Below, in pieces: positions 23,658 to 32,848 of a stretch of 64,000 nt of DNA. Made by a program: the position numbers and the translations under genes. The DNA lies in contig OMZS01000008.1 of the NCBI GenBank assembly GCA_900315565.1, positions 1 through 64,000 on the forward strand. Reading direction: 5' to 3'. This stretch comes from an uncultured Prevotellaceae bacterium. Its GTDB lineage: Bacteria; Bacteroidota; Bacteroidia; Bacteroidales; Bacteroidaceae. Positions within the stretch are counted from its first letter, which is position 1; the number at the start of each line of letters is the position of its first letter. The notes under the pieces are model-generated. The model did no database searches. It was not told where the DNA came from and saw only the letters and a program-made list of their open reading frames with translations.

Positions 23658-25427
23658 TTACTCGCCTTTTTCCATCTTGGCTTTCAGTTCGGCCAGAGCG
23701 TCGATGTCGCCCAGCGTGGTGCCTGCAGCCACATTGGTGATAACGGGAGCTTCCTCCTTCTTGGGCTGGCGGGGCTTGCGGGCAGCCTTCTCTTCCTTAG
23801 CCTCCTCGAAGGTGCGGCTGTGCGAGAGAATGATGCGCTTGGTCTCCTTGACAAACTCAATCACCTTGAACTCGAGCTCCTCGCCCTGCTGGGCCTGTGT
23901 GCCGTCTTCCTTCACCAGGTGCTTGGGAGTAGCAAATCCCTCGCCCCCCTCGTTCAGGGCGATAACAGCACCCTTGTCGAGCAGTTCGGTCACCTTGCCG
24001 GTGTGAACAGAGCCGGGTGTGTAGAGTGTCTCGTAAGTATCCCAGGGATTGTCCTCGAGCTGCTTGTGGCCAAGGCTCAGACGACGGTTCTCCTTGTCTA
24101 TCTCGAGCACCACAACGTCGATTTCTGCACCCTGCTGAGTGAACTCTGAGGGGTGCTTCACCTTCTTGGTCCAAGAGAGGTCGCTAATGTGGATGAGTCC
24201 GTCAACACCTTCCTCAAGCTCTACGAAAATGCCGAAGTTGGTGAAGTTGCGCACCTTGGCGGTGTGCTTCGAGCCAACAGGATATTTCACCTCAATGGTC
24301 TCCCATGGGTCTTCCTTCAGCTGCTTGATGCCGAGGCTCATCTTGCGCTCGTCGCGGTCGAGAGTGAGGATAACGGCCTCAACCTCGTCACCCACGTGCA
24401 TGAACTCCTGAGCAGAACGCAGGTGCTGGCTCCACGACATTTCGCTCACGTGAATCAGACCTTCTACGCCAGGAGCAATCTCTACGAATGCGCCATAATC
24501 GGCAATCACTACTACCTTGCCCTTCACGTGGTCGCCCACCTTCAGCTCGCTGTCGAGAGCCTCCCATGGGTGCGGAGTGAGCTGCTTCAGACCAAGGGCG
24601 ATGCGCTTCTTCTCGTCGTCGAAGTCGAGAATCACTACGTTGATCTTCTGGTCGAGCTGAACCACCTCGTGCGGATCGCTTACGCGGCCCCAAGAGAGGT
24701 CGGTGATGTGGATGAGTCCGTCCACACCGCCCAGATCTACGAATACGCCGTAGCTGGTGATGTTCTTGACGGTTCCTTCCAGAATCTGACCCTTCTCCAG
24801 TTTGCTGATGATTTCGCGCTTCTGAGCCTCGAGCTCGGCCTCGATGAGGGCCTTGTGCGATACCACCACGTTGCGGAACTCCTGGTTGATTTTCACCACC
24901 TTGAATTCCATGGTCTTGCCTACGAACATGTCGTAGTCGCGTATGGGGTGAACGTCAATCTGGCTGCCGGGCAGGAATGCCTCGATGCCGAATACATCGA
25001 CAATCATGCCACCCTTGGTGCGGCACTTGATGAAGCCCTGAATCACATCCTCGTTCTCGAGGGCTGCGTTCACGCGCTCCCAGCTCTTGCTCAGGCGAGC
25101 CTTCTTGTGAGAAAGCACCAACTGACCCTTCTTGTCCTCGGCATTCTCTACATACACCTCAACCGTGTCGCCCACTTTGAGGTCGGGATTGTAACGGAAC
25201 TCGCTGGCGGGGATGATACCGTCGCTCTTGTAGCCGATGTTCACGATTACTTCCTTCTTGTCAACGCTAATCACCTTGCCGTCAACCACCTGATGGTCGG
25301 CTACCTTGTTCAGCGTCTCGTCATAAGCCTTCTGAAGGTCTTCCTTGCTGATGCTTACACTTCTGCCATTCTCGAATTCTTCCCAGTTGAAGTCTTCCAA
25401 TGGTTGTACGTTCTTAAAATTTGACAT
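23658..25427 (-). CDS. rpsA: 30S ribosomal protein S1
   Basis: This 589-residue protein has about six S1 RNA-binding repeats. Typical signatures are YGVFVDLGGVDGLIHITDLSW, YGAFVEIAPGVEGLIHVSEMSW and FGIFVELEEGVDGLIHISDLSW. It helps mRNA bind to the 30S subunit and is thought to be important in Bacteroidetes, where Shine-Dalgarno use is weak. The acidic first ~40 residues and the lysine/glutamate-rich tail (EEKAARKPRQPKKEE) are normal for the phylum. It is a single gene with its own promoter and terminator. Confidence 0.97.
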   Translation of the reverse strand: MSNFKNVQPLEDFNWEEFENGRSVSISKEDLQKAYDETLNKVADHQVVDGKVISVDKKEVIVNIGYKSDGIIPASEFRYNPDLKVGDTVEVYVENAEDKKGQLVLSHKKARLSKSWERVNAALENEDVIQGFIKCRTKGGMIVDVFGIEAFLPGSQIDVHPIRDYDMFVGKTMEFKVVKINQEFRNVVVSHKALIEAELEAQKREIISKLEKGQILEGTVKNITSYGVFVDLGGVDGLIHITDLSWGRVSDPHEVVQLDQKINVVILDFDDEKKRIALGLKQLTPHPWEALDSELKVGDHVKGKVVVIADYGAFVEIAPGVEGLIHVSEMSWSQHLRSAQEFMHVGDEVEAVILTLDRDERKMSLGIKQLKEDPWETIEVKYPVGSKHTAKVRNFTNFGIFVELEEGVDGLIHISDLSWTKKVKHPSEFTQQGAEIDVVVLEIDKENRRLSLGHKQLEDNPWDTYETLYTPGSVHTGKVTELLDKGAVIALNEGGEGFATPKHLVKEDGTQAQQGEELEFKVIEFVKETKRIILSHSRTFEEAKEEKAARKPRQPKKEEAPVITNVAAGTTLGDIDALAELKAKMEKGE

Positions 25428-25511
25428 AAATGTTTAAAAATTAAATGGTTTGAAATTAATAAAGTTAGACTTTATGTGAATAGTTCCCGCGCGTATGCGC
25501 GAAATCGGCTG

Positions 25512-25519
25512 CAAAGGTA
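25512..25519 (-). promoter_or_regulatory. -7 box of rpsA
   Basis: TACCTTTG on the minus strand, giving a leader of about 80 bases, long enough for autoregulation by S1, though no specific structure was identified. Confidence 0.55.
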
Positions 25520-25687
25520 CTACTTTTTACTGACTTAGCTTTGCTCCTTGTGGCAGAATTTTTCTTTTTCAGTCAGTTTTTAACACTTTTTGTGCTTCAT
25601 CCGTGTGCATTTTTAAGCTAAACCAATATAAATGGAGCTGAAAATGGCTTTTTCTTGCAAAAAAACGAGTAGTTGGGAGATAATTTT

Positions 25688-27490
<1,803 letters not shown>

Positions 27491-27505
27491 GGGTGAGTTT
27501 TTGTT

Positions 27506-28126
27506 TTATATCTCTTCCGATTCTTCGGCTTTCATTTTCTGGTTGATGCTATCGATGTAGTCGAGCAGCTCGTCGCGTCCGATTTTCTTTTCGGCGCTAG
27601 TAATGAAGAAGGGCGGCAGCTCTTCCCATGTTTCCAGCATTTTCTGCTGGTAGGCTTCCACGTTCTCGCGTATCTTGGTGCTTGACAGTTTGTCGGCCTT
27701 TGTGAAAACGATAGAAAAAGGAATGCCCGACTGTCCGAGCCAGTCGATGAACTCGCGGTCGATGAGCTGCTGCTCGTGCCGGATGTCGATGAGTACAAAA
27801 ACGTTGGCCAGCTGTTGGCGTTGCAGAATGTAGGAGCTGATCATCTGTTCGAGTTTCTTGCGCTCGGTTTTGCTTCTCTTGGCAAATCCGTAGCCGGGCA
27901 AATCTACCAGATACCACTCGTTGTTGATGATAAAGTGGTTGATGAGCAAGGTCTTGCCAGGGGTTGACGAGGTCTTGGCCAGGTTCTTGTGGTTGCAAAG
28001 CATATTGATGAGGCTCGACTTACCAACATTCGACCTTCCGATGAATGCGTACTCGGGTTTGGTGTCGGCTGGGCATTGTGACACACTAGAATTGCTGACG
28101 ACGAAAGCTGATTTCTTGATTTCCAT
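27506..28126 (-). CDS. engB: Ribosome biogenesis GTP-binding protein EngB/YihA/YsxC
   Basis: This 206-residue GTPase shows G1 [10 protein letters not shown]3 DLPGYG and G4 TKAD, with the EngB feature [12 protein letters not shown]. It is needed for assembly of the large ribosomal subunit. The start is the ATG at 28126, reading [12 protein letters not shown]; a longer frame to 28288 would run through the promoter region. It is operonic with the ABC-F gene, another ribosome-associated factor. A divergent promoter serves recR. Confidence 0.94.
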   Translation of the reverse strand: MEIKKSAFVVSNSSVSQCPADTKPEYAFIGRSNVGKSSLINMLCNHKNLAKTSSTPGKTLLINHFIINNEWYLVDLPGYGFAKRSKTERKKLEQMISSYILQRQQLANVFVLIDIRHEQQLIDREFIDWLGQSGIPFSIVFTKADKLSSTKIRENVEAYQQKMLETWEELPPFFITSAEKKIGRDELLDYIDSINQKMKAEESEEI

Positions 28127-28150
28127 GAGCCTTTGATATATTTTTGTCGG

Positions 28151-28188
28151 CAAAATTACGTAAAATCTCTGAAAAAACCGTAACTTTG
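28151..28188. promoter_or_regulatory. Divergent -7 boxes for engB and recR
   Basis: TAATTTTG on the minus strand (28158-28151) faces engB and TAACTTTG on the plus strand (28181-28188) faces recR. The boxes are about 22 bases apart, so the two promoters overlap and may compete. Confidence 0.55.
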
Positions 28189-28276
28189 CACCACGAATCT
28201 GCAAATACGGAGAGAAGAAGGCTTGTAGGAGCATGTTTCTTTGTGCCTCTTTGCCAAACAAATTATTAAGATAATA

Positions 28277-28888
28277 ATGATACAACAATATCCCTCGCAG
28301 CTTTTAGAGCGTGCCGTGGCCGAATTTTCGAAGCTTCCAGGAGTGGGGCGTAAAACGGCTCTGCGACATGTGCTCCACATGCTCCGTCAGGACGAAGACG
28401 AGGTGGTGCGTTTTGCTGAGGCTGTCGTAAGGCTGAAAAAGGAGGTGAAGTATTGCGAAAAATGCCACAACATTAGCGACACCGACATTTGTCCTATTTG
28501 TGCTGACCAGCGGCGCGACGGCTCTACGGTGTGCGTGGTGGAAAGCATTCAGGACGTAATGGCCATAGAGAACACCCAGCAGTATCACGGGCTCTACCAT
28601 GTGCTAGGTGGCATCATCTCACCGATGGACGGCATAGGCCCTGGCGATATAGAAATCGACTCGCTTGTAAGCCGTGTGGAGGCGGGTGGGGTTGAAGAGG
28701 TGATTCTGGCGCTTAGTTCCACCATGGAGGGCGACACCACCAACTTCTACATCTTTCGCCGGCTGATGCATACCGATGTGCGTGTGAGCGTCATAGCGCG
28801 CGGCATTAGTGTGGGCAACGAAATAGAATATACCGACGAGGTGACGCTAGGGCGCTCCATTCAGAACCGAACTCCATTCAAGAGTTAG
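28277..28888 (+). CDS. recR: Recombination protein RecR
   Basis: This 203-residue protein has the RecR layout: N-terminal helix-hairpin-helix ([20 protein letters not shown]), the zinc motif [16 protein letters not shown], and a Toprim domain beginning [14 protein letters not shown] and containing [15 protein letters not shown]. RecR works with RecO (and RecF) to load RecA at gapped DNA. The ATG at 28277 gives the standard length; the longer frame from 28241 is rejected. It heads a four-gene co-directional cluster. Confidence 0.96.
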   Translation: MIQQYPSQLLERAVAEFSKLPGVGRKTALRHVLHMLRQDEDEVVRFAEAVVRLKKEVKYCEKCHNISDTDICPICADQRRDGSTVCVVESIQDVMAIENTQQYHGLYHVLGGIISPMDGIGPGDIEIDSLVSRVEAGGVEEVILALSSTMEGDTTNFYIFRRLMHTDVRVSVIARGISVGNEIEYTDEVTLGRSIQNRTPFKS

Positions 28889-28920
28889 AAGGAATAATCG
28901 AAGATAAAGTAGTATAGAAA

Positions 28921-29391
28921 ATGCAAAGGACTCAACAAATATTAAGGAGTATTTTTGTCGCGACGTTGGTGGTTGCGGCTCTCATAGTGCTGCTCTTCGA
29001 AACCAATATCGTCGAGGCTGGTGCTTTGGCTGGCAATGAGAACCTTGAGTTTGTGGTTCTTTCGGTGGTCGAGTTGGTTGTTATCTGTTCCATTCCGCTG
29101 GCCTTGCGCCTGTTCAAGTTCAAGGGCGTTCGTCGCCAGTTGATAGACCAGCCTGCCCAGAAACTTCTCGCATGGGGCACGTTGCGCCTGCTTATGCTGT
29201 CGGTGCCGCTTGTGGCCTGCGTGCTGCTCTACTATTTGTTTTTCATGGAGGCAGCTTTTGGCTATCTGGCCATCATTCTTGCGTTGAGCATGATGTTTGT
29301 GTGGCCATCAAAGGACAGATGTGAGGCAGAGACTACCGATGTGACGAGCCCGCAACCTCCCGCCGATACCTCCGACACAAAAGAAGCATGA
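28921..29391 (+). CDS. Small inner-membrane protein of unknown function
   Basis: This 156-residue protein has about four membrane helices (FVATLVVAALIVLLF, FVVLSVVELVVICSIPLALRL, LMLSVPLVACVLLYYLFF and YLAIILALSMMFVW) and a short cytoplasmic tail. I do not recognise the family. It lies 32 bases after recR, and its stop overlaps the start of the glycosyltransferase gene by 4 bases, so the two are probably co-translated. An envelope role beside the glycosyltransferase is possible. Confidence 0.7.
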   Translation: MQRTQQILRSIFVATLVVAALIVLLFETNIVEAGALAGNENLEFVVLSVVELVVICSIPLALRLFKFKGVRRQLIDQPAQKLLAWGTLRLLMLSVPLVACVLLYYLFFMEAAFGYLAIILALSMMFVWPSKDRCEAETTDVTSPQPPADTSDTKEA

Positions 29392-30584
29392 AACTAAGCG
29401 TAGTCATTGTAAACTATAATGTGCGCTACTATCTTGAGCAATGTCTGGATAGTGTGCTGAAGGCCACGAAAAACATCGAGGCCGAGGTGTTAGTGTTCGA
29501 CAATCATTCGAAAGACGGGTCGGTGGACTATCTGAAGACCCGCTTTCCTCAAGTGCATTTCATTGAGAGCAACCACAATCTGGGTTTTGCTCGGGGTAAC
29601 AACGTGGCCATACGACAGAGTCAGGGCCAATACGTGCTGTTGCTCAATCCCGACACCTTTGTGGGCGAGGATGTATTGGCCGATACGCTTGCCTTTATGG
29701 AAGCTCATCCCAAAGCGGGTGCGCTGGGGGTAAGAATGCTGAAGAATACGGGCGAGCCAGCACTAGAGTCACGGCGCGGACTGCCTTCGCCCATGACGGC
29801 TTTCTACAAGATGTGTGGTCTTTGCGCGCGTTTTCCCAAAAGCCGCCGTTTCGGCCGTTACTACATGGGCTATCTGCCTTGGGACAAGCCCGCCCAGATA
29901 GAGGTGGTAAGCGGCGCTTTTTGCCTGTTGCGCCGCAAGGTGCTCGATGATGTGGGTTTGCTCGACGAAGATTTCTTTATGTACGGCGAGGACATCGACC
30001 TCTCTTACCGTGTGCTCAAGGGCGGTTATGAAAACTGGTACTTCCCTGCCAGCATCATGCATTACAAAGGCGAGAGCACCCAGAAATCATCGTTCAGATA
30101 CGTGCATGTGTTCTATGATGCCATGCTCATTTTCTTCCGCAAGCACTATAGCCATCTCAACATTCTCATCACTTGGCCCATCAGACTGGCCGTACTCTTC
30201 AAGGCCACCATGGCTCTCTTTGGTATGATGGCAGAGCGCGGACGCAAAGCCGTGGGACTGGGTGTCCGTAAACGCAGCCATGAACCTGAATATGTGTTTG
30301 TGGGAAGCAAACAGGCTTGCGATGCCTTTAGCCAGCTGGTGAAGAAAAAGGGACTCTCTGCCCGCTATGTTGAAGGTGACAGCTGCTCGCTTCCCGATGG
30401 TCACCACGGCCAGGTGGAACTCGACAAAACGCGCCGCATCATCAATATAGTATATGATACTGAGTCCTACACTTACGGCCAGATACTTGAACTCTTTTCA
30501 CGCCAGCCCAAGCCGTATGTTCAGCTTGGCACATTCAGCCGGCGCAACAATATCATCATTACTTCTGAGGAAATACTGAAATGA
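29388..30584 (+). CDS. Family 2 glycosyltransferase
   Basis: This 398-residue GT2 enzyme starts KLSVVIVNYNVRYYLEQCL, with VFDNHSKDGSVDYL and the metal-binding-like VLLLNPDTFVGED. GAFCLLRRKVLDDVGLLDED and YGEDIDLSYRVLKGG are acceptor-side blocks of the rhamnosyltransferase-like branch. A hydrophobic stretch near residues 255-285 may touch the membrane. The final ~100 residues form an extra domain of unknown role (VFVGSKQACDAF, IINIVYDTESYTYGQI). It overlaps both neighbours by 4 bases. Confidence 0.87.
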   Translation: MKLSVVIVNYNVRYYLEQCLDSVLKATKNIEAEVLVFDNHSKDGSVDYLKTRFPQVHFIESNHNLGFARGNNVAIRQSQGQYVLLLNPDTFVGEDVLADTLAFMEAHPKAGALGVRMLKNTGEPALESRRGLPSPMTAFYKMCGLCARFPKSRRFGRYYMGYLPWDKPAQIEVVSGAFCLLRRKVLDDVGLLDEDFFMYGEDIDLSYRVLKGGYENWYFPASIMHYKGESTQKSSFRYVHVFYDAMLIFFRKHYSHLNILITWPIRLAVLFKATMALFGMMAERGRKAVGLGVRKRSHEPEYVFVGSKQACDAFSQLVKKKGLSARYVEGDSCSLPDGHHGQVELDKTRRIINIVYDTESYTYGQILELFSRQPKPYVQLGTFSRRNNIIITSEEILK

Positions 30585-31111
30585 CACATCACCCCGAAGA
30601 TTTGCCATGTGTAAGGCTACGGGCCATGGAACCCGAAGACCTGGAACTGCTCTACACCATCGAAAACGATACGCAACTCTGGTGTGTGGGCACGGCCAAT
30701 GTGCCTTACTCGCGCTTTGCGCTTCGTCAGTTCATTGAGCAGCAGACTGGCGATATCTACACCGACAAACAGGTGAGGCTTATAGCCGAAAACGCTGAAG
30801 GCGAGGTGGTGGGAATGGCCGACCTCATCGGATTCAGCCCTGCCCACATGCGTGCAGAGGTGGGAATCATTATTTTGAGCAGACATCAGGGTAAAGGCTA
30901 CGCTACGGCTGCTCTCTGCCAGCTGGAGCATTACGCGCGCACCTTTTTGCGCCTGCACCAGCTATATGCCATAGTAGCCAAGACGAACAGCTCGTCGGAG
31001 CGTTTGTTCAGCCGACGGGGATTTTCTGTCAGCGGCACGCTTTCACATTGGCTTTGTCTGGCTGACGGATTTCACGACGCGCTGCTCATGCAGAAAATTC
31101 TCGACGAGTAA
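30581..31111 (+). CDS. GNAT-family N-acetyltransferase (RimJ/RimL-like)
   Basis: This 176-residue protein has the GNAT fold: an early VRLRAMEPEDLELLYTIEND, the acetyl-CoA loop RHQGKGYATAAL, and the late NSSSERLFSRRGFSVSGTL. Relatives acetylate protein N-termini, polyamines or small amines; the substrate here cannot be called. It is the last gene of the recR cluster, overlapping the glycosyltransferase by 4 bases, and is followed by a tRNA promoter. Confidence 0.85.
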   Translation: MTHHPEDLPCVRLRAMEPEDLELLYTIENDTQLWCVGTANVPYSRFALRQFIEQQTGDIYTDKQVRLIAENAEGEVVGMADLIGFSPAHMRAEVGIIILSRHQGKGYATAALCQLEHYARTFLRLHQLYAIVAKTNSSSERLFSRRGFSVSGTLSHWLCLADGFHDALLMQKILDE

Positions 31112-31187
31112 CGAAAAGCTTCCCCCGTGGAAAAGTCCTGTTTTAAAAAGCTCTGCGCAAAAAAATAAGAAAAAAAGCGGGAAATAT

Positions 31188-31218
31188 TTTGGTAATATAA
31201 AAATTATTCATACCTTTG
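31188..31218 (+). promoter_or_regulatory. tRNA-Asp promoter
   Basis: TTTG (31188-31191) and TACCTTTG (31211-31218) are 19 bases apart, a near-perfect Bacteroidetes housekeeping promoter. Confidence 0.75.
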
Positions 31219-31248
31219 CATCCGCAAATCGGAACAGTACCTTGTGAG

Positions 31249-31322
31249 GGTGCGTTAGTTCAGTAGGTTAGAATGCCTGCCTGTCACGCAGGAGGTCACG
31301 AGTTCGAATCTCGTACGCACCG
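31249..31322 (+). tRNA. tRNA-Asp (GTC), copy 1
   Basis: A 74-base cloverleaf. The acceptor GGTGCGT pairs with ACGCACC, discriminator G, and the anticodon loop CTGTCAC carries GTC for aspartate. The TTCGAATC T-loop is standard. CCA is not encoded. Confidence 0.96.
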
Positions 31323-31341
31323 CTACTGCTGATTCCGATTG

Positions 31342-31415
31342 GGTGCGTTAGTTCAGTAGGTTAGAATGCCTGCCTGTCACGCAGGAGGTCACGAGTTCGA
31401 ATCTCGTACGCACCG
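31342..31415 (+). tRNA. tRNA-Asp (GTC), copy 2
   Basis: Identical to copy 1 in all 74 bases and separated from it by 19 bases, so it is a recent or homogenised tandem duplicate transcribed from the same promoter. Confidence 0.96.
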
Positions 31416-31446
31416 CTTTCAAGGTAACTTGAATTGTTCCCCACCA

Positions 31447-31491
31447 AAAGAAGAAAGAGCCCTCCCCAAAAAGGAAGGCTCTTTCTTCTTT
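31447..31491 (+). terminator. Terminator of the tRNA-Asp operon
   Basis: AAAGAAGAAAGAGCC (31447-31461) and GGCTCTTTCTTCTTT (31477-31491) form a perfect 15-pair stem with a 15-base loop. It lies just after the second tRNA and also faces the end of the convergent YkvA gene. Confidence 0.85.
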
Positions 31492-31523
31492 CTCTCTATA
31501 TACACAATTCTCCGCTTTCAGCC

Positions 31524-31922
31524 TCACATGCCTTGGTCGGGAGTAAAGAGGTCGTCTATCTCGTTGATTTCGTCATCGTCGAACCATTTGTTCAGGCGTT
31601 CCTTGGCCTTGTCCTTCACGTCGTCAGACACGTTGCCCCAAATTTTGTTGAGCACAAAGAGCAGTACGGCCATGTCGTCACCAAGTCCCGCTATGGGAAT
31701 GGCATCGGGAATCACGTCGAGCGGGCTGATGAGATAGCCCAAAGCACCAATGATGATGGCCTTGTCCTTCACCGAAATCTTGTCGCTCTGCAAAGTGTAG
31801 TAAAGTATCAGGGCGGCATAGACAAGTTTCGAGCCCGCGCGTTTGGCTATGCGAGAAATCTTCTCAACAAAATCGCTTTGCGTGAATTTGTTGGCGTATG
31901 ACATGAAATCGGGTAATTCCAT
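31524..31922 (-). CDS. YkvA family (DUF1232) membrane protein
   Basis: This 132-residue protein contains the DUF1232 core: VYAALILYYTLQSDKISVKDKAIIIGALGYLISPLDVIPDAIPIAGLGDD as a continuous helical-membrane region (about residues 49-98), with the diagnostic Y-L-I-S-P-x-D-x-I-P-D motif. The acidic tail (FDDDEINEIDDLF) is cytoplasmic. The function of YkvA proteins is not established. The ATG at 31922 is preferred to an in-frame TTG at 31931. A -7 box (TAATTTTG on the minus strand, 31966-31959) lies upstream. Confidence 0.87.
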   Translation of the reverse strand: MELPDFMSYANKFTQSDFVEKISRIAKRAGSKLVYAALILYYTLQSDKISVKDKAIIIGALGYLISPLDVIPDAIPIAGLGDDMAVLLFVLNKIWGNVSDDVKDKAKERLNKWFDDDEINEIDDLFTPDQGM

Positions 31923-31995
31923 AAGCAGCAATCATTAAAAACAAACCTAAACAGGCCACAAAATTACGAAAATCTTTTTTTTCTAGCAAATAAAT

Positions 31996-32026
31996 TTTGA
32001 TTTTACATACTTTTCATGTATTTTTG
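31996..32026 (+). promoter_or_regulatory. Promoter of the small membrane protein genes
   Basis: TTTG (31996-31999) and TATTTTTG (32019-32026) are 19 bases apart, facing the gene at 32074. Confidence 0.7.
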
Positions 32027-32073
32027 TTGCCGAAAAAAACAAACAAATAACAAACCGAAACACTTTTTAGCTT

Positions 32074-32316
32074 ATGGACTCTCAAAATAACGAACGCCTC
32101 GAAGCTGCCAAAAGCAGGGCAAAAGTGATGGGCGTGCTTTTCATTATTCCTGTTTTCATCATCTCTGTGCGCAAGGATGCGGCCGACCTGCTTTTCGTGG
32201 CTGTTGCCTTGGGTGCTCTCTTGGCCGGAGCCTATTGGGCCTTCATGCAATGGAAAGACAAACGCGACGCCCGCCGCGAAGCAGAAGAGGAGGGCAGCGA
32301 CAATACTGTCAACTGA
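32074..32316 (+). CDS. Small two-helix membrane protein
   Basis: This 80-residue protein has two adjacent membrane helices (AKVMGVLFIIPVFIISV and LLFVAVALGALLAGAYWAF) and a highly charged tail (KDKRDARREAEEEG). It has a good promoter and a neighbouring small gene on the same strand. I do not recognise the family; the function is unknown. Confidence 0.65.
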   Translation: MDSQNNERLEAAKSRAKVMGVLFIIPVFIISVRKDAADLLFVAVALGALLAGAYWAFMQWKDKRDARREAEEEGSDNTVN

Positions 32317-32369
32317 CCAACAATTAACACAAAAATGAGAACCAATATCCATCCTATTATCAACGACTT

Positions 32370-32558
32370 ATGTGGCAAACTCTGCTCGTCATTGCTGTGG
32401 TGGCCGCAGCCTTCGGATATGCCGGATTCAGGCTCTATGAAGCGATTCGTCAGACCGACGATCCTTGCCGGCATTGCCAAGGGTGTGCGCTCAGCCATGC
32501 GAAACGCAAAATAGAGGCAAGCAAAAAATCTTGTGAAAAATTTGGCAGAACCAAATAA
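32370..32558 (+). CDS. Cys-rich small membrane protein, FeoB-associated-like
   Basis: This 62-residue protein has an N-terminal membrane helix (LLVIAVVAAAFGYAGFRLY) and a short Cys/His-rich segment, DPCRHCQGCALSH, followed by a basic tail with one more Cys. The layout resembles the FeoB-associated Cys-rich proteins, usually encoded next to the ferrous iron transporter, but no feoB is present here. It may bind metal at the membrane. The tRNA-Cys promoter lies in its last 20 bases and just beyond its stop. Confidence 0.65.
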   Translation: MWQTLLVIAVVAAAFGYAGFRLYEAIRQTDDPCRHCQGCALSHAKRKIEASKKSCEKFGRTK

Positions 32559-32572
32559 ATACATTACCTTTG
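32541..32572 (+). promoter_or_regulatory. tRNA-Cys promoter
   Basis: TTTG (32541-32544) and TACCTTTG (32565-32572) are 20 bases apart. The -33 box lies within the 3' end of the Cys-rich protein gene. Confidence 0.75.
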
Positions 32573-32590
32573 CATCCGCAAACCGAAAAG

Positions 32591-32662
32591 GGTGCGTTGG
32601 ATGAGTGGCTTAGTCAACGGTCTGCAAAACCGTCAACGGCGGTTCGAATCCGCCACGCACCT
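32591..32662 (+). tRNA. tRNA-Cys (GCA)
   Basis: A 72-base cloverleaf. The acceptor GGTGCGT pairs with ACGCACC, the discriminator is T (U), typical of tRNA-Cys, and the anticodon stem ACGGT/ACCGT encloses CTGCAAA with anticodon GCA. Confidence 0.95.
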
Positions 32663-32697
32663 CAGAAGTAAGAAAGGTAAAAAGGTTTAGTTCCTGC

Positions 32698-32726
32698 GAG
32701 AGAGTCTCTTGAGACTCTCTTTTTTG
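32698..32726 (+). terminator. tRNA-Cys terminator
   Basis: GAGAGTCTC and GAGACTCTC (32700-32719) form a near-perfect stem with a tiny loop, followed by TTTTTTG. Confidence 0.85.
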
Positions 32727-32811
32727 TTGTCCTCCAGCGTGAAATGTCCTAGTTTCGCAGGTGCTGGTTGAAAAAAATACGAATAAAGAATGTGTTTTCG
32801 TCAGAAAAGTG

Positions 32812-32819
32812 TAATTTTG
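32812..32819 (+). promoter_or_regulatory. -7 box of the DPP-IV gene
   Basis: TAATTTTG lies 29 bases before the chosen ATG. Its position argues against the longer in-frame start at 32768. Confidence 0.55.
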
Positions 32820-32848
32820 CAGAAAGTAATCACCAAAAGGCAAGTGAA

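Noticed and set aside
31249-31415. The duplicated tRNA-Asp sequence as a phage attachment site.
   Set aside because: The copies are 93 bases apart with nothing but a short spacer between them; no integrase is present. A tandem tRNA duplication explains it.
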